Source: Polyporus tsugae (lineage: Eukaryota; Basidiomycota; Agaricomycetes; Polyporales; Polyporaceae). From it: a stretch of DNA of 64,000 nucleotides. The notes beneath the pieces were generated by a model. That model did not search any database, was not told the DNA's origin, and was given only the letters and a program-made list of their open reading frames with translations. Below, piece by piece: positions 12,947 through 23,517 of this stretch. A program made the translations under genes and the position numbers. The first letter of the stretch is position 1; each line of letters opens with the position of its first letter. The stretch covers positions 1,922,001-1,986,000 of the forward strand of contig JAHRBS010000002.1 in the NCBI GenBank assembly GCA_024305745.1, written 5' to 3'.

Positions 12947-15082
12947 ATGGCTGACATGTTTGCAGAATTCTTGGAACAGCTCTGGGACCTGCGAATTTCG
13001 GTGTATACCAATGGTGTGTGGTCCCTCAGGCTGCGTCGCGTAGTGAACCGTAGGCTAACGACTAATGACGCATACAGTCGCTTCTCTTGCTCTGCTCGTG
13101 TAAGTGTGCCGTGCATGCTGCCCGTGCTCGTCTGCACAAAGTAACCAAACTTTTCACAGCTACGACTGGCAACTGACGTTTGGAGACGAGGCGCGCCGAC
13201 ATTGTTCCACCATTGATTGCATTGCCTTTCTTACCAGCCCTTTCGAAGGTTAACGTAATATGGATGTCGAAGGCGAGGCTCAGTAGACTGTTGTTTGTGC
13301 GTTGATCAGCACGACTATGCCCGCAATTGATGCTCACGTTTCTGTTAGCTATGGGTACGGCTGTACCCCCAGGTACGGGATAAGGTCCCTAACGACGCCC
13401 GTCATCTCCGCCAGATACGCTACTTTGGCATAACCACCCACGCTTTCATTGGCATAGTGTACTTGCTTCCCGACCCTTCGCCCACGGTGAGTGACCGTTC
13501 TCGGTGTCCTGCATCACATCCCGAGAGCTAACAGCGAACAGTTGTATGTCAACCCAAGAGTTTTCTTAAACCATGCTGATCAGGTTGACTTCTTCGGAAA
13601 CCCGAAGCTGTGGTGTAGCCACCAAATTCCAGATCGCTGAGCCGAATATCATGTGGTGGTCGGTCGAGTTCGTATTCGCCCTGAGGTGCGTACCGGACCA
13701 CGCGCCAATTCGACATGGGCCTTTGACGGCTGCATATGTACATCCAGGGTGTGGATATTGTACAAGCGATCGCGGAAGCTGCTCCTGTTCCTCGCGGCGA
13801 TGTATACAGGTCGGTGGAACGGGCTTATATGACATCCAGAGGCGGCTAATGATCTTGTCGAGTATAGTGTCCATCGGCATCAGGTGTGTGGATAATGTTC
13901 TTGCGTGATACCATCAGTTTACATGCACTCCTTTCAGCGCCGTGCTCTTGTTGAAAGCACTGATCCATGTAGAACGTGAGTCCCCATGTAGTTGTCGCGT
14001 GCATTTACAGACTCACACCTGGCAGTAGTCGTTGGGATACCAGGGTGAACCGGTTATGGTTTTGCAATTACCCAGCTTGTCACGTTTATAAACTGTCCTT
14101 TTCCAGCGGCGTTGTTACAGGGTGCTTCGGAACCGGTGAGTAATGGCGTGCGATAGCATCCCTACGTCGTGTGCTGACCATGGATTTTACATCCCAGTGC
14201 CCAACTTCATTTATGGGGCCTTCATCATAGGCAACGTCACGGTGAGTACCGGGAACGACTTTGTCATATACCCCCTACCGACCGATTGAGTCTCTTAGAC
14301 GTCGATACTGTGCATCTTGACGTTGTACCAAACGATACGGTTCAGACATGAATTTGCAAGATCGGCACTGATCTCTTTGTTTCGTGAGCACCGTTCCGAA
14401 CTGTGCAGAGTAGACTCAGCTAATGCCTTGCTCTACAGTACGGGATGGAGTTGTCTACTACTTTGCGTGAGGCTTAAAAGGTCCGAATGAGCGATATGCA
14501 TAAACTAACTTGCCCAATGATTCTGTAGTGTATCTGGTGAGCCGGTGCATCTGTACGTGGGTCAAAATAAGTCCAGCTAATATATATATATGGCACAGTA
14601 GTCTTCCTGTTGAACCTGTTCATGTTCCGCTTCGGCACGCCGACGTTCAAGATACTCTTCAGCGGCTTCCTCGACGTGTATGCACACCTGTCGCATCGTT
14701 ACGCGGCCGGGAGCTGATTCGTTTCCAAAGGGTCCCTTGCATGTCCGGCACACGGGTCCTCATCAACATCCTGTCCCTTGTCCGCAAAGAATCAGGAGTC
14801 GACGAGACGGCGCTGCCTTGTTCCGAGGCAAAGTTCGTACGCCGTCCTGCCGCGAATGGCACTGGCCTAGGCACGACGTCGATTGGAACGGGCGTTGGCA
14901 CCTCGACTAGCGGCACTATTACCGTCGACAGCAACCTGGGTATCAGCACGCAATACAGCGCAACGAGCACTGGGGGTTCGAGCGGGGCGACGCTCTCGCA
15001 GGGTGCGGTGTCCAGGGGTGTTGGGGCTGTCGAAGAGGTCTCTCGCATGGGCGGCGATGACGTCGAGAAGGGATATGATTGA
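12947..15082 (+). CDS. DUF6533-type multi-pass membrane protein
   Basis: Nineteen short exons join to 377 aa: 12947-13013, 13078-13099, 13160-13190, 13249-13296, 13349-13372, 13415-13486, 13542-13583, 13633-13685, 13748-13801, 13842-13883, 13938-13975, 14026-14044, 14107-14135, 14198-14241, 14299-14383, 14439-14466, 14529-14536, 14602-14677, 14731-15082. The signature is the DUF6533 start: a helix ending VYDWQLTFGDEV, then IW and a second helix. Later pieces fit the family: FVFALRVWILYKRSRK, VTGCFGTVPNFIYGAF, LRDGVVYYFA, and FLLNLFMFRFG. The C-terminal ~100 residues are a Ser/Thr/Gly-rich cytosolic tail. The intron after 13190 begins GC rather than GT, and exon 17 is only 8 nt. Function of the family is unknown; it is greatly expanded in mushroom-forming fungi. 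Confidence 0.72.
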
Positions 15083-15803
15083 GCTCAGATGCCAGACGAT
15101 CGGATACGCGACCCAACGATGTATATAAGACTCACGAACAATAGCGATCACGCGAATGTTGCCAGATAGTTAGGGTACGACTGCGTCAGGTCGCCCGCTG
15201 GCCCAGGCCTCCATGAGACAGACCATTCCCCTTGTCTCATACTGTACCCTGGCTCTCCATGTATCAGGGTCGGAGCCTGTGCTCTATCGCCTACCTGCCG
15301 ACCGCTCGAAGAAGCATCCATGCCCCGTCAGTCTTATCCTTGAGGGTATGGAGACAAGCACCGTCCACTGCCGCTGTACACTCCGACGGGTTTAGGAAGC
15401 CTACAGGGTCTAACTTCTCGTTAGCTTCTCTTCCCCTGCAACATGATCTATGCGACTTATCTGATGTGGGTGGTGCGACGAGAATCCCTCCCCCATCAAC
15501 CCCTCCTCGCAACCACCTTCCCCAACCCCGAAACATGAGGCACAAGGAGGGAGCCACCCTCTCGCACCCCGTCAAACATGCATTTACACTAAAGAACCGG
15601 ATACCAACACTAAAGGTCCTTCAACCTGTAAAGGGAAAGGGACGTGAGAAAGGAAATGACCATGGATCCGGAGAACCTAGCACCAAAACACCGTGGCCAA
15701 TGTCCGAATCCGAGTCAGCATGATCCTCAACCGGCGCCCAGCACCGATCCCAGACGTCTCCATCTCCGGGCGGCCCGCGCATTGTCGACCGACGTCGAGG
15801 ACC
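15083..15803. other. Intergenic region
   Basis: No domain-bearing frame. It lies between the 3' ends of two convergent genes, so it mostly holds their 3' flanks. The 163-aa frame at 15232-15723 has biased, low-information composition and no recognisable motif. Confidence 0.4.
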
Positions 15804-16301
15804 CTACTGCTGTAACGCGAATGGTAAACAAGCAACTTTCACAAGGAAGACGAGTCCTCGGAGCACGACGATAGCCACGACTGCACCAAAGAACAGCACA
15901 TGGCCCAGGATCTCCCAGCGCGTGCTGCCCTTCGCCTTCCTCGACTTCGACTTCGCCCTCGCCTTCGCCTTCCACCGCTTATGCCAGGGCTGGTGGGAGT
16001 CGAAGTCGGGATCGAAGTGGAGGGAGTCGAGGGGCACGAGCGCGATCGTGTCGGAGTCGGGGTCCTCGCCCGGGGCCGGCGTCCAGGCAGGGCGGAGCTG
16101 GGGGTAATAGTCGTTGAGGCTCGGTCTTCTACGCCCGTAGTACGGACGAGTGTCAGGTGGGGCGAGGAAGTTGGCGGAGGAGAAGCGGGAAGAAGGGCTT
16201 CTGGGGGAGAAGGCGGGGAAGCGGGATGGGAGGGTCGGAGAGTCGGGGAAGTCGGAGTCGCCAGCGACGTGAAGGATAACGGTGCAAGGAGGAGTCGACA
16301 T
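15804..16301 (-). CDS. Hypothetical tail-anchored protein, 165 aa
   Basis: Single open frame from the ATG at 16301 to the stop at 15804. The first ~60 residues are Pro/Ser-rich, then comes an Asp-rich stretch (GEDPDSDT, FDPDFDSH). A strongly basic patch of about 15 residues (KRWKAKARAKSKSRKAKG) precedes one hydrophobic segment of ~27 residues (HVLFFGAVVAIVVLRGLVFL) close to the C-terminus. That layout predicts a tail-anchored or single-pass protein with its N-terminus in the cytosol. The opposite strand is also open (149 aa), but the hydrophobic segment and residue composition favour this strand. No family recognised; possibly lineage-specific. Confidence 0.5.
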   Translation of the reverse strand: MSTPPCTVILHVAGDSDFPDSPTLPSRFPAFSPRSPSSRFSSANFLAPPDTRPYYGRRRPSLNDYYPQLRPAWTPAPGEDPDSDTIALVPLDSLHFDPDFDSHQPWHKRWKAKARAKSKSRKAKGSTRWEILGHVLFFGAVVAIVVLRGLVFLVKVACLPFALQQ

Positions 16302-17066
16302 GATGAGTGGATAGCGGAGGGTATGGCGTGTGGAACGGAGCAGGAGTAGGTGAGGAGTGGCTGACGACCCTGTGTCGTTTTAACCGATGATCATTGGAAT
16401 CGAGCCCAGAGACTAGGGGAGAGACTGCCATTTTTCCGGCAACGCCCACGGTGAATGAATGCGAGCTTGCACAGGCATCCTCGACCTTGAAGGTTCTGGT
16501 GTCAAACCGGAAAAGAGGTACCTTGTTTGACATGGCTGACTTGTTTCACGAACGACGACACTAGGACTGCCGAGAGGCGGCTTTTGTCATGCCATTGCCG
16601 CATAATGATTCGTAGAAATCAGACTGGCAAGGTCCAATTCTTTACGACAAAGAAAGTCTTTGCAGAGATGATTTCTTGACGATTGATATCCTACCATAAT
16701 AATCACAGAATCTATGCGAGACTAGTGTCAGAAGTTACACGATTTCAAGACCAAAGACGTGTTGAGCTCACCAAAGCAACCTCGTCATCTCATCACAGGC
16801 CGACAAACCCAAACGTCTCGCGTCCTCAGACGGGAACGTACTGAAAACCTGCATTCTGCTGCCGTATCTTGTGCTCTTAATTGGATGCTCCTTCTCCAAG
16901 TCAAACGCCAACTCTGATGCCCGAGAATCACGTCCAAGCACAGTGCGCTATTCAAGGCACTATCAAGATGTATCGTATTATTACACAAATACTTACGATC
17001 ACTGGTCCACAGCGAGAACTGCACAAGGAATACCAAACATTAGCCCATGTCTCCACGGAACCAAAC
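16302..17066. other. Intergenic region
   Basis: Upstream side of the tail-anchored protein gene and 3' side of the DUF1295 gene. I see no coding frame or repeat worth reporting. Base composition changes from GC-rich to AT-richer sequence around 16580-16780. Confidence 0.4.
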
Positions 17067-18411
17067 TCACTGCGCCTTCTTCTCGTCCAACGCAACGTCC
17101 TGCCCATACACCAACTTGTCGACCTCCTCCTTCTTGCCAAGCAGCTTGAGGTAAAAGCCCCAGACCGGCGTGAGGAATGGTACGAACATCGAGACGCGCT
17201 GCTGGTAGGCCTTGTATTCGGGGTACTTGGCCGCGGTGATTCCCTCCGTGAACTTCGTCGAGGAGAAGAAGAGCGAGCAGATGACCAGCGCAGGAAGGAT
17301 GGGGAAGAGGGATTCGAGGGGTGTCTTGGAGCCGAGAGGGAGCGGCGGCTCGTAGCCGGGGTACTCGGGTGCCACCAAGGGGAAGAGATTGATGAGGACC
17401 TAGCACACGTGCGAGTCAATCGACTGTGAGGAAGTATCACCTCCGTTTAGAGCCTCTTACCCAAAACGATTGTTCACAGAAGAAGTTCGGGTGACGCGAC
17501 CAGGCCCACAATCCACGAGTGAGGAAGCCGCGCTTCATGTCGGCCTTCGTCCAAGCGATGCGGGCACCTGGCCATTCGTCTTTCGTTCCAGTGTGCTTGA
17601 ACGTCTGGAATGCATACTGCTGGTTGTCTGCTACAAATTCCATGGCGACGTCGAGCAGTGCTAGACCGGCGAGGATGTAGTCCGAGGTGCTGAGCCCAGC
17701 GGGCTGTTGCATGGCGGCGATTTGCACGGGGACGGCGATGAGGAAGAGGATGACGTTCTGCATGAATGCGATGAAGACGAGGTTGAACACCTGGAAGAGC
17801 CATGGAGGCATCTTGGCGCGGAGGATTTCCCAGCGGTAGTCTTCGTCTTTCCTGTAGGTCGCGATGGGTCAGGATTTCATCGTAACATGTTTCGAGTTAC
17901 ACGATACTCCCACCATCGCACTCGACAGACGTGGAAATTACTCACAAGTTGAACAAGCCGCGTCTCCAGGTGTTGAACGTAAGACTGCGTTTCATCATTC
18001 AGAGACCAACTTTGTGTCGCAAGAGTCCAAAACATACCGACACATCCATACGAACTAGCGATAATGAGTTAGAAGACCTGAAACAAGAATCGACGTGAGA
18101 CTTACTATGAGGCCAAACATCAACAATGCACGAGGACTGTAGTTGCGAATAACATCGGGATGCACGGTCTCCGGCACAAATGGGTAGAGTGGAAGAGGAG
18201 ACTTGCTCGGCCAGAGGGGTAACAGCGCATAGTACGCAGTGTAGATTGTGGGGAGGAAGGTCCACACCCTGTCGACCTGGGAAACGTTGCCCGTTGCGGC
18301 CCCAAGAATGAACGCGATGAGGGAATTATAGAAGCAGAACTTGACGGGCCATTGGAAGGAGGGCGGGATGCCCTCGTAAACCCTGGTGAGGGTGTATGCT
18401 ACGGATGACAT
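17067..18411 (-). CDS. DUF1295 (steroid 5-alpha-reductase-like) membrane protein
   Basis: Exons on the minus strand, 5' to 3': 18411-18106, 18054-18038, 17984-17946, 17851-17461, 17399-17067, joining to 361 aa. Several membrane segments are visible. Family signatures are VWMCRLTFNTWRRGLFNLKDEDYRWE, formed across a 17-nt exon, and the C-terminal RGLWAWSRHPNFFCEQSFWV region followed by FTEGITAAKYPEYKAYQQRVSMFVP, both characteristic of DUF1295/isoprenylcysteine-methyltransferase-like integral membrane enzymes. Members are thought to be NAD(P)H-dependent reductases or methyltransferases of lipids; substrate unknown here. The start is chosen at MSSVAYTL; an in-frame upstream ATG at 18609 would add a ~66-residue extension that looks like 5' UTR. 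Confidence 0.82.
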
Positions 18412-19464
18412 CGTCTGGTGAAGGGTTGCCGTCAACACAAGGATGAGAGGGGAGAAGCGAAAGTACCCACAAGGTCCACCCGGAGTTTTTAGATCGTCAA
18501 GACGTCCAGAAAACAATGGAATATGTGGAGATCGTCCTAGCGTGAGCTGCGCATGCGAGAGTGTTTTAAGTAAAGGGAAGGCTGAGGCGGATGGGTCGGC
18601 GACGTGCACGACGTTGAGGCCTGAGGCCTGAGGACCAGGGTGACGGTGACCGCGTCATTCCCGCGCGGTAGTTGCCAATGTTTGGCTTCAGTGGCGTCTA
18701 CTCACCCTGCCGTCGCGGCTGGGTCTTGCCACTCACCAACGTTGTACTTCGCTTCTCTCCATCGCTGTTCAATTCACATCTTTGCTTTCTCTCCCTTCCC
18801 TCATCTCAGCTCTCTCAGCGCATTCTAGAACAACTATTGCCGACCTCTAGCCTCGCTCTCACTTCATCTAAATGCTGTCCAGGCCCCGGGTACAGAGAAC
18901 GTGGTATCTTCAGCCTTACTATAGAAGAGGAGCAACACAAAGAGAACTAAACGGTCCCTCGTCGAAGCTGGCCCCCCGTCATCGAGAAGGTCCTGGAGCC
19001 AGCCTGGGGCTCCCACTCTAGCTGTCGGTGTGTTGGGTGGTTGGTAGCCATATCAGGTGTTGTGTTTTGTATATTCTATGTGCCTGTGTGTGCTCAAGAC
19101 GGCGTTCGAATAAATATATTGTATATTGCGTACACTCGAGAGTCAGAAGCCAGCTCGATGTCGATTCGGGCAATGTCCCTTCGACATCTCATGATCATGA
19201 AAGAAAGACAATCCACACCGTAAATGTCTGATGGGCCAGGTAAGGACTTACGGCACCCTCCTTCACGGATGAGGCGCTCCGCGGTGGCTCCAGACGTCAA
19301 CGTACGCGTCAACTTCGACCCCATGCCTCGCAGTGCGCAAACTTCGTTGAACGGCAACCTGTCATATGCCCTATATCTTCTTTCCTGACACCGTGTGTCG
19401 GGAACATCTGACCTGTTGATGACGTTGGCGGCCCGCCAGTCATGCATACTTTAGGTTTGCCCCC
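18412..19464. other. Divergent intergenic region
   Basis: Lies between the 5' ends of the DUF1295 gene (minus) and the glycosidase gene (plus), so it should hold both promoters. CT-rich tracts occur around 18760-18830. No supported ORF or repeat. Confidence 0.45.
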
Positions 19465-22372
19465 ATGGACCCATTCTGTCTACCTCTTGCAATCCCGACG
19501 AAGACCGACATGCCCATGCCCCGGCTAGTCAAGGTCCTGACGCTGTTGCGGATATGCAGCGCGGCGGCGGCGCAGATAATCCCCAACCCAACGCCCAGCT
19601 TGTCGTTCGAGGTGGTCTCCGGCGGAAATGACAACTACTTCCTCAGGGACAATCTGACAAGTGCGCAGTTGCTGTTGAGCAGTGTTAACAACACAAGCGC
19701 GGCCAGAAGGCTCGTTGTCGCGCTCCCGGCTGGGAACACAGGTGCTATGGTGTATTTCTTACCGTCGGGTTCGAATGCGACGACAAGCTCGACTGCTGGC
19801 AGTACCTTGACCAACAATACCTTGACCAACCCGCTCGGAGTAAACCTGGTACATGGCTCGTTCAAGAGCGCGACGACGGATTATTTCAACGTCGGTGTCC
19901 AGGCGGCCCTAGTCTTCGAGGCGAATGCGACACTTGGTGTTACGATTATAGGCGCTGTGCGTGCCATGCGAGGTATGTGTCTAGTCGAAGTCTCCTCCCG
20001 AGTTGGTTAACGAACCCTGTACTCCTTCAGACTACGTGGAGGGCGGTGGCGTAATGCACGACATCTTCAACTATACCCTCGGCGAATACAATGACACATC
20101 GGTCCGCCTCCATCGTCAGTGGATTAACACAACTTCTCCCGCTTCGTCGCGCTACAACGGGGCGGACCTGTACCTGACGGTCCCGGCGGAAAGTTCAGCT
20201 CGGCTTGCAGTGACCCCAGGAACCAACGGAACCTGGACTCCACCCACAGTGGATATCATCGTTCCGTCTATGGCCGACGCACAGGATTCGGCGAGGACGT
20301 TGAGGGTAACGGTGGTGACGAACGAGACGAGCTTGCCAGGACTGAATACCCAGGCACTCTTCTTGCCCCAGAATGGGACGAATGGGACTCAGGGGCTGGA
20401 GACGGCGCTGCAGGGCTTGGCGGATGGAACGAACGTGGCTGCTCAGCAGATCTCGTTCTTGACGTATGCGGACAAGTTCACTGCTGGTGGATGGCGCTTC
20501 CTCACTGTACGTTCTTTGGCTGCAATCAACCTTGAAGCTTGACATTGAATTTAATTTTTCTATGGCTAGTACTTTGGGCGTGATTCATTGATTGCGCTCC
20601 GGCTGTTGATGCCCACGCTCACACCCGAGGCCATCGAGTCTGCTTTGGGCGCGGTCATTGAGAGGGCGAACTCTACGGGTGCGCTTTGTCACGAAGAGAC
20701 GATCGGTGAGTCACATCAATCTTCTACTAGTTGCAGCTACTGAACGGGAAATAGGCGACTATGCTTCCTTTGTATGGTTTCCGTTAGTATGGTATGAAAA
20801 GTGCCACCTTAACGCGACCCTCTGTAGGTCAACATGGGCAACGGTCATCCCGAACTAGGCAACCAGCCATACTATGACTATAAGGTTCAGTCGACCTTCA
20901 ATGTGCGGATATGTCTCATATTGACTTCTCTTACCCAGATGATTGACACTGGTGTGTCTCGTTTAGATGACTTACACGGGATCGCGCCTTAAACCGTGGC
21001 AGATCTTTTGCTCCTTCCCGCCATCAGCCACTACTTCCTCGAGCTCCCACAAGGCCAAACCCGCGCCGCCCAGTTCTTCAGCAAGGACGCCCTCCTGAAA
21101 AACGGCACATACGCAGAAATCCTGAACAGGACGGTCCGGTACAACATTCAACGCGCGACGGCTTTCTCCCAATCACCCATCGCATCCAACCTGATCGGCC
21201 TACGTCCGGGCCAGCCCGTCGGGAACTGGCGAGACAGCAACGAAGGACTGGGGTACGGCTTCTATCCGTTCGACGTCAACACCGCCCTCGTCCCTGCCTC
21301 CCTGCGTGCGACGCAGCGACTCGTCAAGTCGGGCGTCCTGGATTTCACCATGCTCAACGCCAGCGAGGTCGCGGACGTTGCGAGCGTTTGGGAGGCGCGG
21401 GCTCCACTATTGTTCGATGTCACGGTGAATGGCACGGAGGCGGAGGCGCGGTTGGAGAACTTCGTCGCGGCTGCCAACCTCAGCACCGTGCTTTTGAACT
21501 CGACGTCAAATGCGACTGGGGCGGCGGACGTCTCGTTCTATGCGCTTTCGCTGAAGCAGGACGGGACGCCGGTGGAGGTGCTGAACTCGGATTTGGGCTT
21601 TAATTTGGTGTATGGCGCGAACGTGTCGCGGGTGTTCTTGCAGCATGTCGTCGATGCGCTGCAGCCATACCCACGAGGTCAGCATAGAACTCGGACAACG
21701 CTCAAGTACATCCTCCTGGGGGCGTTGATACTATGACTGTTTGTCTAGGGTTGTTGACGAACGTTGGGATGGTCGTCGCCAACCCGGCTTACGATTCCAA
21801 CACGACCACGATCGACGTTCTGAACCGTGCTGCGTATCATGGAACTGTCGTCTGGTGAGACTTCCTCACGTCGTTCTTCCCGCAAAGATGGTTGCTTAGC
21901 GCTGCATGGGCCACAGGTCGTTCCAACAAGGTCTCATGGCCAGTGGTCTCGCGCGGCAACTCGGGTTCTGCTCCCAGGATAATGCAACGACGGTCGACAC
22001 AAACACGCCGCCCTCCCAGCCTCCTGAGTGGTGCTCTGACGCTGCCTTCGTGCAGTCCCTACGCGGTGCGCAGACGCGCCTCTGGGCTTCCATCCGGGGC
22101 GCCAAAGATGGTGTGTCCGCTTGTCGCTTGCGGGTATGAGTCATGCTGATGGCTGATCAGAGATCTACTCGGAGGTTTGGTCATACTCGTTCGACAACGA
22201 GAGGAACACGTTCAGTGTGGCGGACCTCGCGAGCCTCTCCCCGTCGGGAACGGAGTCGGACGCCATCCAGCTTTGGTCTTACGGCTTCCTCGCGTTGCTT
22301 GACCCTAGCGGGAGCAATGCGACATCTGTCCAGGTCGGAGATAGCACGAGAGTATACCAGGACCTGCATTAA
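19465..22372 (+). CDS. Secreted six-hairpin glycosidase-like protein (glycogen-debranching-like)
   Basis: Ten exons join to 797 aa: 19465-19972, 20031-20506, 20570-20705, 20755-20771, 20828-20884, 20939-20951, 21003-21677, 21749-21854, 21917-22110, 22161-22372. The N-terminus has a hydrophobic stretch ending in Ala (VLTLLRICSAAAAQ), a likely signal peptide; in-frame ATGs at 19465, 19510 and 19516 are all possible starts. The middle carries YFGRDSLIALRLLMPTL, GALCHEETIGDYASF, YYDYKMIDTDLLLLPAI and NWRDSNEGLGYGFYPFDVNTALVP. These are hallmarks of the (alpha/alpha)6 fold shared with amylo-alpha-1,6-glucosidases. Acidic residues in HEET, GRD and DSNEG are candidate catalytic residues. More than twenty N-x-S/T sequons fit extracellular glycosylation. 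Substrate unproven; often annotated as glycogen debranching enzyme. Confidence 0.72.
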
Positions 22373-23517
22373 CCTTTCTCAGTTTCGCGCCCATGTTCAC
22401 CTGGACCGTCGATTCTTTATTACAACGAAAACCGCAGAGTTTTCCGGAACTTTGAACTCCTTATCGTTCACCCTTGCTCTGACGCCGCATAGGCGTACCA
22501 GCCCTGTTACAATTCAGGCTGGATGCAGTGGGCGGGTTAGGAGTGCCCAGAACATAAGTTTGTGGACCCGGTCGACCCAGAACACACCTATGTTGTATAC
22601 TTGGTCAACTGCGCGGCCTAAAGAACGACCTGGCCGATAGGGCGCGGTTTCTTCGTAGTTTGCTCTGCTGGTACAAGGTACCTGATGACGCCCAGTCCGA
22701 AGGTTCGGCACCCCTTGGACGATGGTGGCCGAGAGGCTCCTACAACGCCAGTTACTGACAAATGCGGACGATGTATTTTTATCTCGCCTCTGGCAGTGTG
22801 GACCGTAGCGTACCTACAGCCAACGAAACCTCTGCTATAATTTCACTGCTCCTCAAGCTACACGGTATAACTTGGTAAGTAGCCACCTTCGCCCAACCAA
22901 GAAAGATTTCTTGTTTTTGGTCGTTACTGGTTTGCTAAACCTATGTCGAGTGTGATAATTAATAAATTACGACCGTGCAGTGGACGGTGCGGCGCAGTGG
23001 AGCTAAGTAAGCTTGTTTACGTTCTGCGAGTGACCGTGAAGATCTCGCTCCGGCAACCCTTGCGCTCGGCGAGGTGGTTTTCATGCTGCGTAGTCCCCCG
23101 GATGTAGAAATTTATGTTCAAAAACTTATGCTCTGGGCAACTTTGCATGTCCGAGCGTATTATTGCAGCATGCGTCGTACTCCGAAGGCTCGTGAACCCA
23201 ATGTGTGGCAGTGCCAGAGGGAGTGTGACGATCAGGATCTCATATGACATCACCCATCGGTCAGCAATTACCCAAAAAGAGTGTCGGACTGTGGTCCGAA
23301 ATGCCGACGAGCACTGATGGGAGACCCGAAAAGGCAAGTGAGTGGGAATCGGCTTTTCGGGAGGGTGGAAAAGCATTGAAAAGCCGAACGGAGGCAATGT
23401 CTACGCACACACACGCTGACCCATGATGCCGCTCGCATCGGCACCGCGACCACTTCATATACCCCATGCTGGGCCCTAACACTCCCCTAGCCTCGACGCC
23501 CCAACGAGGTTTCGACC
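22373..23517. other. Intergenic region, glycosidase to MFS gene
   Basis: No supported gene. The frames at 22143-22640 and 23017-23397 lack domains and overlap nothing spliceable. Around 23325-23395 there are short inverted copies of GGCTTTTC/GAAAAGCC that could fold into small hairpins upstream of the MFS gene. Confidence 0.4.

Noticed and set aside
15900..16349. 149-aa plus-strand frame opposite the tail-anchored protein
   Set aside because: Composition is Glu/Gly/Val/Arg-biased, as expected for the shadow of the minus-strand coding frame; the minus strand shows a credible membrane segment and start.
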